This document shows, piece by piece, positions 14,623 through 23,025 of a DNA stretch of 29,423 nucleotides (the first letter of the stretch is position 1; each line of letters begins with the position of its first letter). A program made the position numbers and the translations under genes. This DNA comes from JAKSCF01 sp028279945. GTDB taxonomy: Bacteria; Bacillota; Clostridia; Peptostreptococcales; JAAYPU01. The stretch is taken from contig JANQMT010000149.1 in assembly GCA_028279945.1 (NCBI GenBank), positions 1 through 29,423 of the forward strand. Direction: 5' to 3'. The notes under the pieces were generated by a model. That model ran no database searches and was not told the DNA's origin. It saw only the letters and a list, made by a program, of their open reading frames with translations.

Positions 14623-14919
14623 ATGATATTTGCTCGAGTAGTTGGAAATATGGTTGCAACCCAAAAAAATGAAAATCTGAGAGGTTCAAAATTAATGATT
14701 CTTCAACCTTTGGACACAAAAGGGAAAAGTGTCGGAAAACAGATCATAGCAGTGGACGCAGTAGGAGCGGGAATAGGAGATATAGTCATCGCCATTGCTG
14801 AAGGGGGTTCGGCAAGGCAGGTGTATAAGGCAAAACCCATGGCACCCATTGATACAATTATTGCGGGGATTGTTGACATCATTGAGACAGAAGATGGAAG
14901 CATAAGCTTATATGATTAA
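14623..14919 (+). CDS. BMC-P shell vertex protein (EutN/CcmL family), copy 3
   Basis: This 98-residue protein starts at ATG 14623 after AAGGATG. It carries 'FARVVGNMVATQKNENLRG', 'GAGIGDIVIAIAEGGSARQ' and 'PIDTIIAGIVDIIE'. It is closer to copy 1 in the GGSARQ loop. Triplicated vertex proteins are common in BMC loci and allow mixed vertices. Confidence 0.93.
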   Translation: MIFARVVGNMVATQKNENLRGSKLMILQPLDTKGKSVGKQIIAVDAVGAGIGDIVIAIAEGGSARQVYKAKPMAPIDTIIAGIVDIIETEDGSISLYD

Positions 14920-14933
14920 AATGAGGTGAAAAA

Positions 14934-15794
14934 ATGGAAATGAATAAGTTGATTGAGGCCATTACCCAAGAGGTATTAAAAGAACTGGGTGAAGACGACC
15001 TTTTTAAAGTCGGCGGTATCTCCATCTCAAAGGAGGTGCTACCCAACGGTGTTGATATAAACAATCTGGCGAAGACAGTAGACCACACTGTTTTAAAGCC
15101 AGACACGACTAGGAACACTATAGAAAAATTTTGCAAAGAAGCAGCGGAATGGAGGTTTGCATCCGTCTGTGTGAATCCAACCCATGTAAAGCTGGCTGCA
15201 AGCCTTTTAAAGGAGACTGATGTAAAGGTATGCACCGTAATAGGTTTTCCTTTGGGAGCTAACACACCCTTTGTGAAAGCAATGGAAGCAAGGGATGCAA
15301 TAGCCAATGGTGCACAGGAGGTTGATATGGTGATTAACATAGGCGCCTTGAAGGATGGTGAATATGATCTTGTTTCAAAGGACATAAAGGCTGTCGTGGA
15401 TGCAGCGGCCGGTCAGGCGCTGGTAAAAGTGATTATCGAGACCTGCCTGTTGACAGAGCAAGAGAAGATAAAAGCCAGTTTATTGGCTAAAAATGCAGGA
15501 GCAGATTTTGTAAAGACTTCTACCGGAATGAGCACCGGAGGTGCTACGGTGGAAGATATCGCTCTTATGAGAAAAACAGTAGGCCCCCAAATGGGTGTTA
15601 AAGCTTCCACAGGAGTAAATAATCGTGAAATCGCACTGAACCTGATAAGAGCAGGAGCGACAAGGCTGGGTACTAGCAAGGGTATCATCATTCAAACCGG
15701 ACAAAGCCCTGAACAACCAAGCTGTGTAAACTGCGGCAACTGCAAATCAGGCTGTCCTACAGGAAATGCACATGTTGTGAAAGACAACTATTAA
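14934..15794 (+). CDS. deoC: Deoxyribose-phosphate aldolase with encapsulation peptide and Cys4 tail
   Basis: This 286-residue class I aldolase (TIM barrel) reversibly cleaves 2-deoxyribose-5-phosphate to acetaldehyde and glyceraldehyde-3-phosphate. The catalytic set is complete: Asp131 ('EVDMVINIG'), Schiff-base Lys194 ('DFVKTSTGM') and Lys223 ('GVKASTGVN'). Residues 1-20 form an amphipathic helix ('MNKLIEAITQEVLKEL') of the encapsulation-peptide type, joined by a linker, so the enzyme should be cargo inside the shell. The extreme C-terminus is unusual: Cys264, Cys267, Cys270 and Cys274 followed by Pro give CX2CX2CX3CP, a ferredoxin-type [4Fe-4S] motif foreign to ordinary DeoC. GAGGTG precedes the ATG. 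Whether the native donor aldehyde is acetaldehyde or another is not shown. Confidence 0.92.
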   Translation: MEMNKLIEAITQEVLKELGEDDLFKVGGISISKEVLPNGVDINNLAKTVDHTVLKPDTTRNTIEKFCKEAAEWRFASVCVNPTHVKLAASLLKETDVKVCTVIGFPLGANTPFVKAMEARDAIANGAQEVDMVINIGALKDGEYDLVSKDIKAVVDAAAGQALVKVIIETCLLTEQEKIKASLLAKNAGADFVKTSTGMSTGGATVEDIALMRKTVGPQMGVKASTGVNNREIALNLIRAGATRLGTSKGIIIQTGQSPEQPSCVNCGNCKSGCPTGNAHVVKDNY

Positions 15795-15828
15795 AATAAT
15801 GTCAGCTGAAATAGGGGATGTGAATAAT

Positions 15829-17292
15829 ATGGTTGTCAATGAAATTGATCCGGTGAAAAGGTCCGTAAGAGAAGCCAATAAACTGATGGATGAAGCTTAT
15901 GAAGCTCAGAAACTGATAGCTGACTATGACCAGCAGAGAATCGATAGAATTGTTGCGGCAATGGTCCATGCAGGCTATGAGAATGTAAGGAAATTGGCTT
16001 ATATGGCCGTTGAGGAATCCAAAATAGGTGTTGCAGAAGACAAGGTGATTAAAAATGTGTTTGCAACAAAAAATATTTATGAATATATCAAGGATATGAA
16101 AACTGCTGAAATCATTAGTGAGGACAGAGAACAAGGGATAATAGAGATTGCAGCTCCTATGGGTGTCGTAGTAGGATTGATTCCCACTACTAATCCTACC
16201 TCAACCGTAATGTATAAGGCAATCATATCAATAAAATCAAGAAATGCCATCGTTTTATCCCCTCATCCAAGATCGGTGAGATGCTGTATGGAAGCTGCAA
16301 GGATTATGGAAGAGGCTGCTATTGCAGCCGGAGCGCCAAAGGGAATCATCAGATGCATGTCCATATGCTCTAAGGATGCAACCGACACACTGATGCACCA
16401 TCCAAAGGCAGCGGTCATATTGGCTACAGGCGGTAGTGCTATGGTTAAGGCAGCATACAGCTCAGGTACACCAGCATATGGAGTGGGACCGGGAAATGTT
16501 CCGGCTTTTATAGAACGGTCTGCAAATATATCTGATGCCGTCAGCAAAATATTTAAAAGCAAAACCTTCGATAATGGTACCATCTGTGCTTCGGAGCAGG
16601 CTATCGTAACAGAGGCTGTTATTGCTGAAAAAGTAAAGGCTGAGGTAATAAAAAGAGGCGGATATTTTGTTGTTGGTTCAGACATGGAAGCTCTGGACAA
16701 AACCATCATACTTCAAGATGGAGGGGTTAATCCGAAGGTAGTAGGTCAATCCCCCACAGCCATAGCTAAATTGGCAGGGATTGAAATACCTGAGGGAACA
16801 AAAATTATCTGTGTAGAGCTAAAGGGAGTAGGAAAGAAATACCCTCTTTCGGCAGAAAAGCTTTGTCCTGTATTGGCGTTCTATGTTATAGACGATTGGG
16901 AAGCTGGCTGTGAGCGGTGCATTGAACTGCTGAATTATGGTGGTCTAGGGCATACTATGGTGATACATTCACACAACGATGCAATCATAAGGGAGTTTGG
17001 ACTGAAGAAACCGGTTTTTAGAATCTTGGTAAATACGCCTTCCTCTCAAGGGGCTATAGGATATACCACCGGTCTCGCACCGGCTCTGACCCTAGGCTGC
17101 GGCACATGGGGAGGCAGTATCACCTCAGACAATGTTTCGCCCTTGCACTTGATAAACAGAAAGCGGATCGCATATCATCAACCTGCAAGTGAAGAGAAGG
17201 CAAAGTCTAAAGGTACTAGATATGTATATACATTGACTGAAATAAATAAGGCTATAGATAATTATAATAAAGGAGGCTATTGGAATGAGTGA
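15829..17292 (+). CDS. CoA-acylating aldehyde dehydrogenase (PduP/EutE type)
   Basis: It oxidises the aldolase-derived aldehyde to acyl-CoA with NAD+ inside the microcompartment. The ATG at 15829 is chosen because AGGGGA lies 10 bases upstream; an in-frame ATG at 15799 has no ribosome binding site. About 487 residues. The catalytic cysteine lies in 'FDNGTICASEQAIV' (codon at 16585). Other family marks are 'GVVVGLIPTTNPTS', 'GVGPGNVPAFIERSANI' and 'GYTTGLAPALTLGCGTWGG'. The last ~20 residues ('YTLTEINKAIDNYNKGG') could be a C-terminal encapsulation helix. The gene overlaps the first BMC-H gene by 8 bases, so the two are translationally coupled. Confidence 0.93.
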   Translation: MVVNEIDPVKRSVREANKLMDEAYEAQKLIADYDQQRIDRIVAAMVHAGYENVRKLAYMAVEESKIGVAEDKVIKNVFATKNIYEYIKDMKTAEIISEDREQGIIEIAAPMGVVVGLIPTTNPTSTVMYKAIISIKSRNAIVLSPHPRSVRCCMEAARIMEEAAIAAGAPKGIIRCMSICSKDATDTLMHHPKAAVILATGGSAMVKAAYSSGTPAYGVGPGNVPAFIERSANISDAVSKIFKSKTFDNGTICASEQAIVTEAVIAEKVKAEVIKRGGYFVVGSDMEALDKTIILQDGGVNPKVVGQSPTAIAKLAGIEIPEGTKIICVELKGVGKKYPLSAEKLCPVLAFYVIDDWEAGCERCIELLNYGGLGHTMVIHSHNDAIIREFGLKKPVFRILVNTPSSQGAIGYTTGLAPALTLGCGTWGGSITSDNVSPLHLINRKRIAYHQPASEEKAKSKGTRYVYTLTEINKAIDNYNKGGYWNE

Positions 17293-17596
17293 AACAATAG
17301 GCATGATAGAAACAAAAGGCTTGGTAGGAGCAATAGAAGCTGCCGATGCAATGGTAAAAGCGGCAAATGTTCAATTGATGGGAAAGGAAATCGTGGGCGG
17401 TGGATTTGTAATGGTAATCGTAAAAGGAGATGTGGGAGCAGTTAAGGCTGCCACAGATGCAGGTGCTGAAGCAGCCGGAAGAGTAGGCGAACTGAAGTCC
17501 GTTCATGTGATACCACGCCCGCATAATGAGGTTGCAGTGATACTTCCCAAATACGAGACTGTTAAGGCCGGACCAAAAACAAAAGCAACGACTTAA
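17285..17596 (+). CDS. BMC-H shell protein, copy 1 (GGG pore)
   Basis: This 103-residue hexameric shell protein starts 'MSETIGMIETKGLVGAIEAA'. The pore-lining loop at residues 38-40 reads GGG, and the hallmark 'SVHVIPRPH' is near the end. A 14-residue basic tail ('YETVKAGPKTKATT') is absent from the other two copies. These proteins tile the facets and let substrates through the central pore. The start lies within the end of the aldehyde dehydrogenase gene, which supplies AAAGGAGG as ribosome binding site. Confidence 0.95.
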   Translation: MSETIGMIETKGLVGAIEAADAMVKAANVQLMGKEIVGGGFVMVIVKGDVGAVKAATDAGAEAAGRVGELKSVHVIPRPHNEVAVILPKYETVKAGPKTKATT

Positions 17597-17637
17597 TATG
17601 GATAGCCACGTAGTTGAAAGATAGGAGGTAAAATATA

Positions 17638-17907
17638 ATGAGTGAAGCAATTGGAATGATTGAAACCAAAGGCTTGGTTGGAGCCATAGAGGCAGCAGAT
17701 ACTATGGTTAAGGCTGCCGGTGTCAAACTAATAGGTAAGGAATGTGTTGGAAGTGCTTTGGTAACGGTTATGGTAAGAGGAGACGTAGGAGCGGTTAAAG
17801 CTGCTACCGATGCAGGTGCAGCAGCGGTACAAAGCGTTGGAGAGTTGAAATCCGTTCATGTGATTCCAAGGCCTCATGCTGAGGTAGAATCCATATTACC
17901 AAAGTAG
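17638..17907 (+). CDS. BMC-H shell protein, copy 2 (GSA pore)
   Basis: This 89-residue BMC-H protein is close to copy 1 in the first 30 residues. The pore loop at 38-40 is GSA ('KECVGSALVTVMVRGDV') and 'VIPRPHAEVESILPK' ends it. AGGAGGT lies 10 bases before the ATG. An alanine in the pore and a nearby cysteine (Cys36) set it apart from its neighbours. Confidence 0.95.
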   Translation: MSEAIGMIETKGLVGAIEAADTMVKAAGVKLIGKECVGSALVTVMVRGDVGAVKAATDAGAAAVQSVGELKSVHVIPRPHAEVESILPK

Positions 17908-17944
17908 TATTATGTTTGAATAGATGAATTAGGAGGGTTTTAAT

Positions 17945-18217
17945 ATGGAAAATGCATTGGGAATGATAGAGACAATCGGTGAGGTAGGAGCCATAGAAGC
18001 AGCAGACGCTATGGTAAAGGCTGCTAATGTAAAGCTTATGGGCAAAGAGAAGATAGGCAGCGGCTATGTAACAGTAATGGTAAGAGGTGATGTGGGTGCC
18101 GTTAAGGCTGCAACAGAAGCCGGTGCGGCAGCTGCGCAAAGAGTTGGGGAGCTGAAATCCGTTCATGTGATTCCAAGACCTCATAAGGATGTAGAGAGCA
18201 TATTACCTGAAAAATAA
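17945..18217 (+). CDS. BMC-H shell protein, copy 3 (GSG pore)
   Basis: This 90-residue BMC-H protein has the classical PduA-like pore loop GSG at 38-40 ('KIGSGYVTVMVRGDV'), which in PduA admits small polar metabolites. 'RVGELKSVHVIPRPHKDVE' follows. AGGAGGG precedes the ATG. It is the last shell gene visible; no BMC-T (double-domain) gene is found up to the right edge. Confidence 0.95.
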   Translation: MENALGMIETIGEVGAIEAADAMVKAANVKLMGKEKIGSGYVTVMVRGDVGAVKAATEAGAAAAQRVGELKSVHVIPRPHKDVESILPEK

Positions 18218-18251
18218 GGTACGGACCAGAGAAATAATAGGCGGTGGGTAA

Positions 18252-19121
18252 ATGATGGAATTGGAATTGATAAAAAAGATCATAATGGCGGTATTGTCAA
18301 ATATAAATACCTACTCCTTTGAAAGCTATATGGAAAAGCCTATTTCAATAGGCGTTTCAAACAGACATCTGCACCTTTCGAAAGAGCACCTGGAAACACT
18401 ATTTGGATTTGGATATCGGTTAAAGAACCATAAAGAACTGTCTCAACCGGGACAATATGCCTGTGCAGAGACAGTCATACTGGTTGGACCCAAGGGCAGT
18501 ATTGAACAGGTAAGAATATTAGGGCCTGCGAGATCCCAGACTCAGGTGGAGGTTTTGAAAAGTGACTGTTTTCATCTTGGTGTGAATGCACCTGTCCGGG
18601 AGTCGGGAAAGCTAAGAGAATCAGGCGGTATCACCATCGTTGGACCTAAGGGAACGGTGCAGCTGAACGAAGGTGTAATCGTTGCACAACGTCACATTCA
18701 TATGACTGCCAAGGATGCCGCTGTCTATGGTGTTGTGGATGGGCAGTGCGTAAGGCTGAAGGTGGGCAAAGAAAGAGGTTTGGTTTTTGATAATGTCATT
18801 GTGAGAGTAAGCGATAGCTTTGCCCTAGAATATCATATGGACATGGATGAAGCCAATGCTTCAGGTATTCAGACAGGGGATCAGGCATTTTTACTGACTC
18901 CGCTGTGTGAAAATCTGCCGGTTGATAAACCGGCGTATAGCTTTATTGGAGACAATCTGGAACAAAGTGAAGAAAAGGAACCCTTGAGGCTTGTTACGGA
19001 TGAAACCGTTAGGGAGGCTTGGAAAAAAAGAGAAAAACTTAAAATAAGCAGTACAACTATTATTACACCCCTTGCAAGGGACACCATAAAGGAGCTCAAA
19101 GTGGAAATGTTGGGCTCTTAA
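18252..19121 (+). CDS. pduL: BMC phosphotransacylase PduL with an extra C-terminal domain
   Basis: It converts acyl-CoA to acyl-phosphate and recycles CoA inside the shell. This 289-residue protein is longer than the usual ~210. An amphipathic N-terminal helix ('ELIKKIIMAVLSNI') is a typical encapsulation peptide. The two beta-barrel halves carry the zinc ligands 'SNRHLHLS' (His39, His41) and 'QRHIHM' (His148, His150), plus 'ILGPARSQTQVE'. After about residue 243 comes an addition with 'VTDETVREAWKKREKL' and 'ITPLARDTIKELKVEM' (271-286). This resembles the N-terminal segment of EutQ and EutT, and the protein encoded next has a stand-alone version of it. No acetate kinase is in the window. Confidence 0.92.
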   Translation: MMELELIKKIIMAVLSNINTYSFESYMEKPISIGVSNRHLHLSKEHLETLFGFGYRLKNHKELSQPGQYACAETVILVGPKGSIEQVRILGPARSQTQVEVLKSDCFHLGVNAPVRESGKLRESGGITIVGPKGTVQLNEGVIVAQRHIHMTAKDAAVYGVVDGQCVRLKVGKERGLVFDNVIVRVSDSFALEYHMDMDEANASGIQTGDQAFLLTPLCENLPVDKPAYSFIGDNLEQSEEKEPLRLVTDETVREAWKKREKLKISSTTIITPLARDTIKELKVEMLGS

Positions 19122-19166
19122 ATATAACCTGAGATTTCCAATAATAAACACTGTGAGGTGAGCGAA

Positions 19167-19454
19167 TTGGCAAAAGTCATCACTCTAAAGGATATTATAA
19201 AGTATAGTGGTTTAAAAACCATAGAGCTGCCGGTTGATACTTTACTGACGCCTTCCGCAAAGGATTGGGCACATGAAAACGGGGTGCAGATTGTATTAGA
19301 TCAGGGAGATGAAAAAGCAGAACTACTTCAAAGAACCATTCAAACAACTTTGGACAATATTAATAAGTCGGGGAACTTGATTACAAGAAATGAATTGGTT
19401 AGAATAGTTACAACAAGCCTTGAAAGAATGGGTTGTGTTATAGAGAATATTTAG
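19167..19454 (+). CDS. Small BMC-locus protein with EutQ/EutT N-terminal-like motif
   Basis: The TTG at 19167 is the likely start, since GAGGTG ends 6 bases before it; a GTG at 19158 lies inside that ribosome binding site. The 95-residue product reads 'MAKVITLKDIIKYSG', then 'LPVDTLLTPSAKDWA' (21-35) and 'ENGVQIVLD', followed by a helical tail. The strand, L-T-P-x-A-K/R-D/E and helix pattern is shared with the first ~45 residues of EutT and EutQ and with the C-terminal addition of the PduL just upstream. No cupin or adenosyltransferase domain is attached. The function is not known; a binding or targeting role in the microcompartment is a guess. Confidence 0.7.
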   Translation: MAKVITLKDIIKYSGLKTIELPVDTLLTPSAKDWAHENGVQIVLDQGDEKAELLQRTIQTTLDNINKSGNLITRNELVRIVTTSLERMGCVIENI

Positions 19455-19467
19455 GGGAGAGGTTGCT

Positions 19468-20946
19468 ATGAGTAAATACTTGCTAAGTGTAGACAATGGT
19501 CTTACAACGACAAAGGCAGTGATTTTTACACTTGAGGGCAAGGAAGTTGCATCCAGCCATGTGAATACATTGATCGAAAACAATGGTGATTTTGCCGAAA
19601 TTGATATGGAGCTGCAGTGGGCAAACACTGCAAAGGTCATTAAGAAATGTATATCAAAGTCAGAGGTAGATTCCCGAGAGATTGTTGGAGTTGGCAACAG
19701 TGGACATGGTGCAGGGCTATACTGCCTTGATGAAAGCAATCGCCCTGTTAGAAAAGCCATATCCTCTATGGATGCAAGAGCCAGCAGCATTATAGAAAAT
19801 TGGACCAAGAATGGTTTGAATCCATACAGCAGGATATATCAAAGCTTTTGGAGTGGGCAGGCCATACCTTTGTTGAGTTGGTTGAAAAACAATGAGCCCG
19901 AAAACTATGGAAATATTAGAAGCATCCTTATGGTAAAGGATTGGATCATATACTGTCTTACCGGTAGTGTAGGGATAGAATATACAGATGCCAGCAATTC
20001 CGGATTGATCAATCCTGTGGATAAGAAAGTGGATAAAGAATTGTTTGGAATGTTTGAAGTGGAAGAAGTTTATGAAAAAATTCCCAAACTTCGTAAAACA
20101 ACCGATATCGCAGGTTATGTAACAAAAAGGGCTGAAGAAGAAACCGGTCTAATGGTTGGTACGCCTGTAATAGGTGGGGTATTTGATTGTATTGCTTGCG
20201 CACTTGGCAGCGGTGTCTATGACAAGGATAAATATAGCATCATTGCAGGAACATGGAATATAAACTCAGGAATAGAGAATGCACTAATCAGTCCCCATGA
20301 CACAGTAAAATGCTCGCTTTTTATTGATATAAACAAGTATTTCTACACTGAATCCAGTGCTACCTCAGCAGTAAATCTAAGCTGGTTTATTGATCATGTT
20401 ATTGGAGGCTTCAACATCTCAAACACATCGGATGCGTGTATATATAAAGAAATTGAGGAAAGGATTAAAGAAATCGATCCAAGGTCTTCCGATATCATTT
20501 ATATGCCCTTTCTTTATAAATCCCATCTAGCTAATATGCAGGGAGCTTTTTTTGGGCTAAGACCTGAATACAATATCTTTCATATGATTAGAGGCATATA
20601 TGAAGGCGTTGCATTTGCGCATAAAATGCATATTGATAATCTAAAAAACTCCGGCATAACACGAAAAAGTGCAGTACTGTCAGGGGGAGCGTCAAAAAGT
20701 CCTCTGTGGAGTCAAATGTTTGCAGATGTTTTGAATATTGAAGTGGCTACGGCAGATGCTACTGAGGTTGGGGCTTTAGGCTGTGCTGTATGTACCTCTG
20801 TAGCTTTGGGGATTCATAAGAGCATCAAAGAAGCTATTGCTGTAATGGTGAAAGAAAAGAAGCATTTTTATCCGGAAAGCATAAATGAAGACATCTATGA
20901 TATGAAGTATCATTTATTTAAAGATATCATTCGAAAATTCATTTAA
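19468..20946 (+). CDS. FGGY-family carbohydrate kinase (xylulokinase-like)
   Basis: This 492-residue sugar kinase transfers phosphate from ATP to a sugar, usually a ketose or polyol. The N-terminal ATPase-fold phosphate loop is 'DNGLTTTKAVIF'. The catalytic Asp is in 'SSMDARA', the second-domain phosphate loop is 'IIAGTWNINSG' and the FGGY signature 2 is 'LSGGASKSPLWSQMFAD'. It is closest in feel to L-xylulose and LyxK-like kinases. GGGGAGAGG at the end of the previous gene serves as ribosome binding site. It should make the sugar phosphate needed before aldol cleavage. Deoxyribose itself is normally phosphorylated by a PfkB-type kinase, so a different substrate is likely. Confidence 0.9.
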   Translation: MSKYLLSVDNGLTTTKAVIFTLEGKEVASSHVNTLIENNGDFAEIDMELQWANTAKVIKKCISKSEVDSREIVGVGNSGHGAGLYCLDESNRPVRKAISSMDARASSIIENWTKNGLNPYSRIYQSFWSGQAIPLLSWLKNNEPENYGNIRSILMVKDWIIYCLTGSVGIEYTDASNSGLINPVDKKVDKELFGMFEVEEVYEKIPKLRKTTDIAGYVTKRAEEETGLMVGTPVIGGVFDCIACALGSGVYDKDKYSIIAGTWNINSGIENALISPHDTVKCSLFIDINKYFYTESSATSAVNLSWFIDHVIGGFNISNTSDACIYKEIEERIKEIDPRSSDIIYMPFLYKSHLANMQGAFFGLRPEYNIFHMIRGIYEGVAFAHKMHIDNLKNSGITRKSAVLSGGASKSPLWSQMFADVLNIEVATADATEVGALGCAVCTSVALGIHKSIKEAIAVMVKEKKHFYPESINEDIYDMKYHLFKDIIRKFI

Positions 20947-20991
20947 TAAAGTGATTAGTTTTCTCAGAGACGATGAAAAGGAGGAATTTTC

Positions 20992-21753
20992 ATGGATTTA
21001 AACCTGAGAGGAAAGGTTGCTATCGTTACTGGCGGGAGCAGCGGGCTTGGAGAAGCCATTTGCGACATCCTATCGATGGAGGGCTGCAACGTAGTGGTCA
21101 ATTATATTGTCGATGAAGCCGGTGCCTTTCGATTTGTTGATCGATTGAATGACAAGAGCGATGCAAAAGCAATACCCCTATATGGTGATATTACAAAGGC
21201 ACATGATATTGAGAACACTATTGCCAGAACCATTGACATATACGGGAAAGTAGATATATTGGTCAATAATGCAGGCGTATGGCCTACCGAATGGGTTGAA
21301 AGCATGAGCGATGAGGAATGGGAGAAGACTTTAAAGATTAACCTGACAGGCCCTTTTATGTTCAGTAAGAGAGTCGTACAGCATCTTATTGGAAGGAAAA
21401 GTCCGGGAAAAATCATAAACATTGTTTCTCAGGCTGCCTTTCATGGGTCTACCAGTGGCCATGCACACTATGCAGCAGCAAAGGGAGGGCTGGTTACCTT
21501 CACGGTATCTCTGGCAAGAGAGGTGGCAAAGCATAAGATAAATGTTGTAGGCGTAGCCCCTGGCATGATGAGGACGCCTATGAACAAGAAAGAGTTGGAA
21601 GAAAGAGAAGGAGAATATATTAAGAGGATACCTTTGGGTCGGATATCTGATCCTAAGGAAGTTGCCTATACGGTTGCTTTTCTTGCTTCTGACAAGGCAG
21701 ATTATATCACCGGTGCAACGATAGATGTTACAGGTGGAATGCTCATGAGATGA
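20992..21753 (+). CDS. Short-chain dehydrogenase/reductase, third SDR of the locus
   Basis: This 253-residue classical SDR has 'TGGSSGLGEA' (13-22), 'NNAGVWPTEWVE' from 92, and Tyr160-x3-Lys164 ('HYAAAKGG'). After the second strand it has 'VNYIVDE' instead of an Asp, so it may prefer NADP. It ends with 'DYITGATIDVTGGM'. AAGGAGGA precedes the ATG. It is the last gene of the BMC operon before the regulator's own promoter. Substrate unknown; a keto-sugar or polyol is probable from context. Confidence 0.87.
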   Translation: MDLNLRGKVAIVTGGSSGLGEAICDILSMEGCNVVVNYIVDEAGAFRFVDRLNDKSDAKAIPLYGDITKAHDIENTIARTIDIYGKVDILVNNAGVWPTEWVESMSDEEWEKTLKINLTGPFMFSKRVVQHLIGRKSPGKIINIVSQAAFHGSTSGHAHYAAAKGGLVTFTVSLAREVAKHKINVVGVAPGMMRTPMNKKELEEREGEYIKRIPLGRISDPKEVAYTVAFLASDKADYITGATIDVTGGMLMR

Positions 21754-21773
21754 TTCATTTTACTTCAAGAGAT

Positions 21774-21802
21774 TTGACAAATGTCATGAGATTATTTATA
21801 AA
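21774..21802 (+). promoter_or_regulatory. Promoter and operator of the SorC regulator
   Basis: TTGACA (21774-21779), 17 bases, then TATAAA (21797-21802). The operator TGACAAATGTCA (21775-21786) overlaps the -35 box, so the regulator probably controls its own gene. About 110 bases of A/T-rich leader follow. Confidence 0.75.
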
Positions 21803-21920
21803 ATTTAGAATTTCGTTGAAATATTTTTATATATATGGTATTAATATTACTATAATCTTGTAATTGGCTAATAATTTTGATATTTCAAGAAATAAAATGT
21901 TATGATAAGAGGAATCGAAT

Positions 21921-22883
21921 ATGGACGCAAAATTTGATATTTCACTTATGGTTAAGGTTGCACAAATGTACTATATGGATGAAATGAAGCAGGAAAAAAT
22001 TGCAAAGGAGCTTCAGATTTCCAGGTCGCTTATTTCAATGATTTTGACAGAGGCTAAGGACGTAGGTATCGTCCAAATTACAATCAAAAATCCTCAACTC
22101 AATAATGATGAGCTTTCCAGAGAGTTTGAAAGTAAGTTCAACCTCAAAAAATGCATTATTGTGCCCACGGCTGTTCAGGATCCTAATACACTGAGAAAGC
22201 TGGTGGCACAGAGAGCTGTAGATGTATTTAATCAAGAAATAAAAGAATCATCTAATGTTGGTATTTCATGGGGTAGAACCTGCTATGAGTTTATAAACCA
22301 ATTTGTAAGTGAATCAGTTTATAAGAATGTTTCTGTTGTACCATTAATAGGAGGAAGCAACCAGACGGCACATTATTTTCAATCCAATGAAATGGTACGG
22401 CGTTTTGCTGAGAAGCTTGGGGCAACCCCTCATTTTATCTATGCACCCAGCTTGAATTCATCCATTGAAGAAAAACTGCTTTTTAAAAAAAGCTCAAATA
22501 TGCAGGTGATACTGGAGAAGTGGGCTGATATGGATATCATTGTGGCGGCTGTTGGGACACTTCCTGATTTTAATTCCCATGAGCGTGAAACTTATATCGG
22601 AGAATCGGAGATATTTAGAATCCTTGAAAAAAGCGAAGCTGTGGGGGATATTTGTGCAAGGTATTTTGATAGGGATGGTCAATTTATCGAGGACAAATAC
22701 TTTGAAAGAATTCTTGGAATATCCCTTGATGAAATTAGAAGAGCGCATACAACCATTGGGTTTGCTATAGGATTAGAAAAGGTAAATGCCATACTTGGAG
22801 CATTGAAAGCCAATATTTTCAACATTTTTATTACTGATGAACAAACAGCAAAAAATGTATTGAAGGCTGAAATACAAAAATAG
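21921..22883 (+). CDS. SorC/DeoR-like sugar-phosphate-responsive regulator
   Basis: This 320-residue protein has an N-terminal helix-turn-helix (about 22-43, 'QEKIAKELQISRSLISMIL') and a C-terminal sugar-phosphate-binding domain of the SorC family, with 'NVGISWGRTCYEFINQF' and 'VSVVPLIGGSNQTAHYF' shaping the ligand pocket. Family members (SorC, LsrR, DeoR of Bacillus subtilis, CggR) bind phosphorylated sugars, and Bacillus DeoR binds deoxyribose-5-phosphate, which fits a locus with aldolases of that type. AAGAGGA precedes the ATG. It is transcribed from its own promoter and ends at a strong terminator. It most likely represses the SDR, BMC and transporter promoters until the pathway intermediate appears. 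Confidence 0.9.
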   Translation: MDAKFDISLMVKVAQMYYMDEMKQEKIAKELQISRSLISMILTEAKDVGIVQITIKNPQLNNDELSREFESKFNLKKCIIVPTAVQDPNTLRKLVAQRAVDVFNQEIKESSNVGISWGRTCYEFINQFVSESVYKNVSVVPLIGGSNQTAHYFQSNEMVRRFAEKLGATPHFIYAPSLNSSIEEKLLFKKSSNMQVILEKWADMDIIVAAVGTLPDFNSHERETYIGESEIFRILEKSEAVGDICARYFDRDGQFIEDKYFERILGISLDEIRRAHTTIGFAIGLEKVNAILGALKANIFNIFITDEQTAKNVLKAEIQK

Positions 22884-22907
22884 ATCACATATTTTTTTGT
22901 AACACTT

Positions 22908-22946
22908 AAACACCTCAACAGCTTTATAAGAGGTGTTTTTTTGTTT
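22908..22946 (+). terminator. Terminator of the SorC gene
   Basis: AAACACCTC (22908-22916) pairs with GAGGTGTTT (22930-22938) around a 13-base loop, followed by TTTTGTTT. It separates the regulator from the transporter operon. Confidence 0.9.
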
Positions 22947-23025
22947 GGGAGGCATGTTGCCCAGCCCATGGCTTTATCTCAGAAAAGAGCCGTGACAAAA
23001 TTTATGAAATATTCCAAACATTATA

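Noticed and set aside
14879..15385. Long open frame on the minus strand inside the aldolase gene
   Set aside because: It is antisense to a clear deoC with all catalytic residues, has no ribosome binding site and resembles no family.
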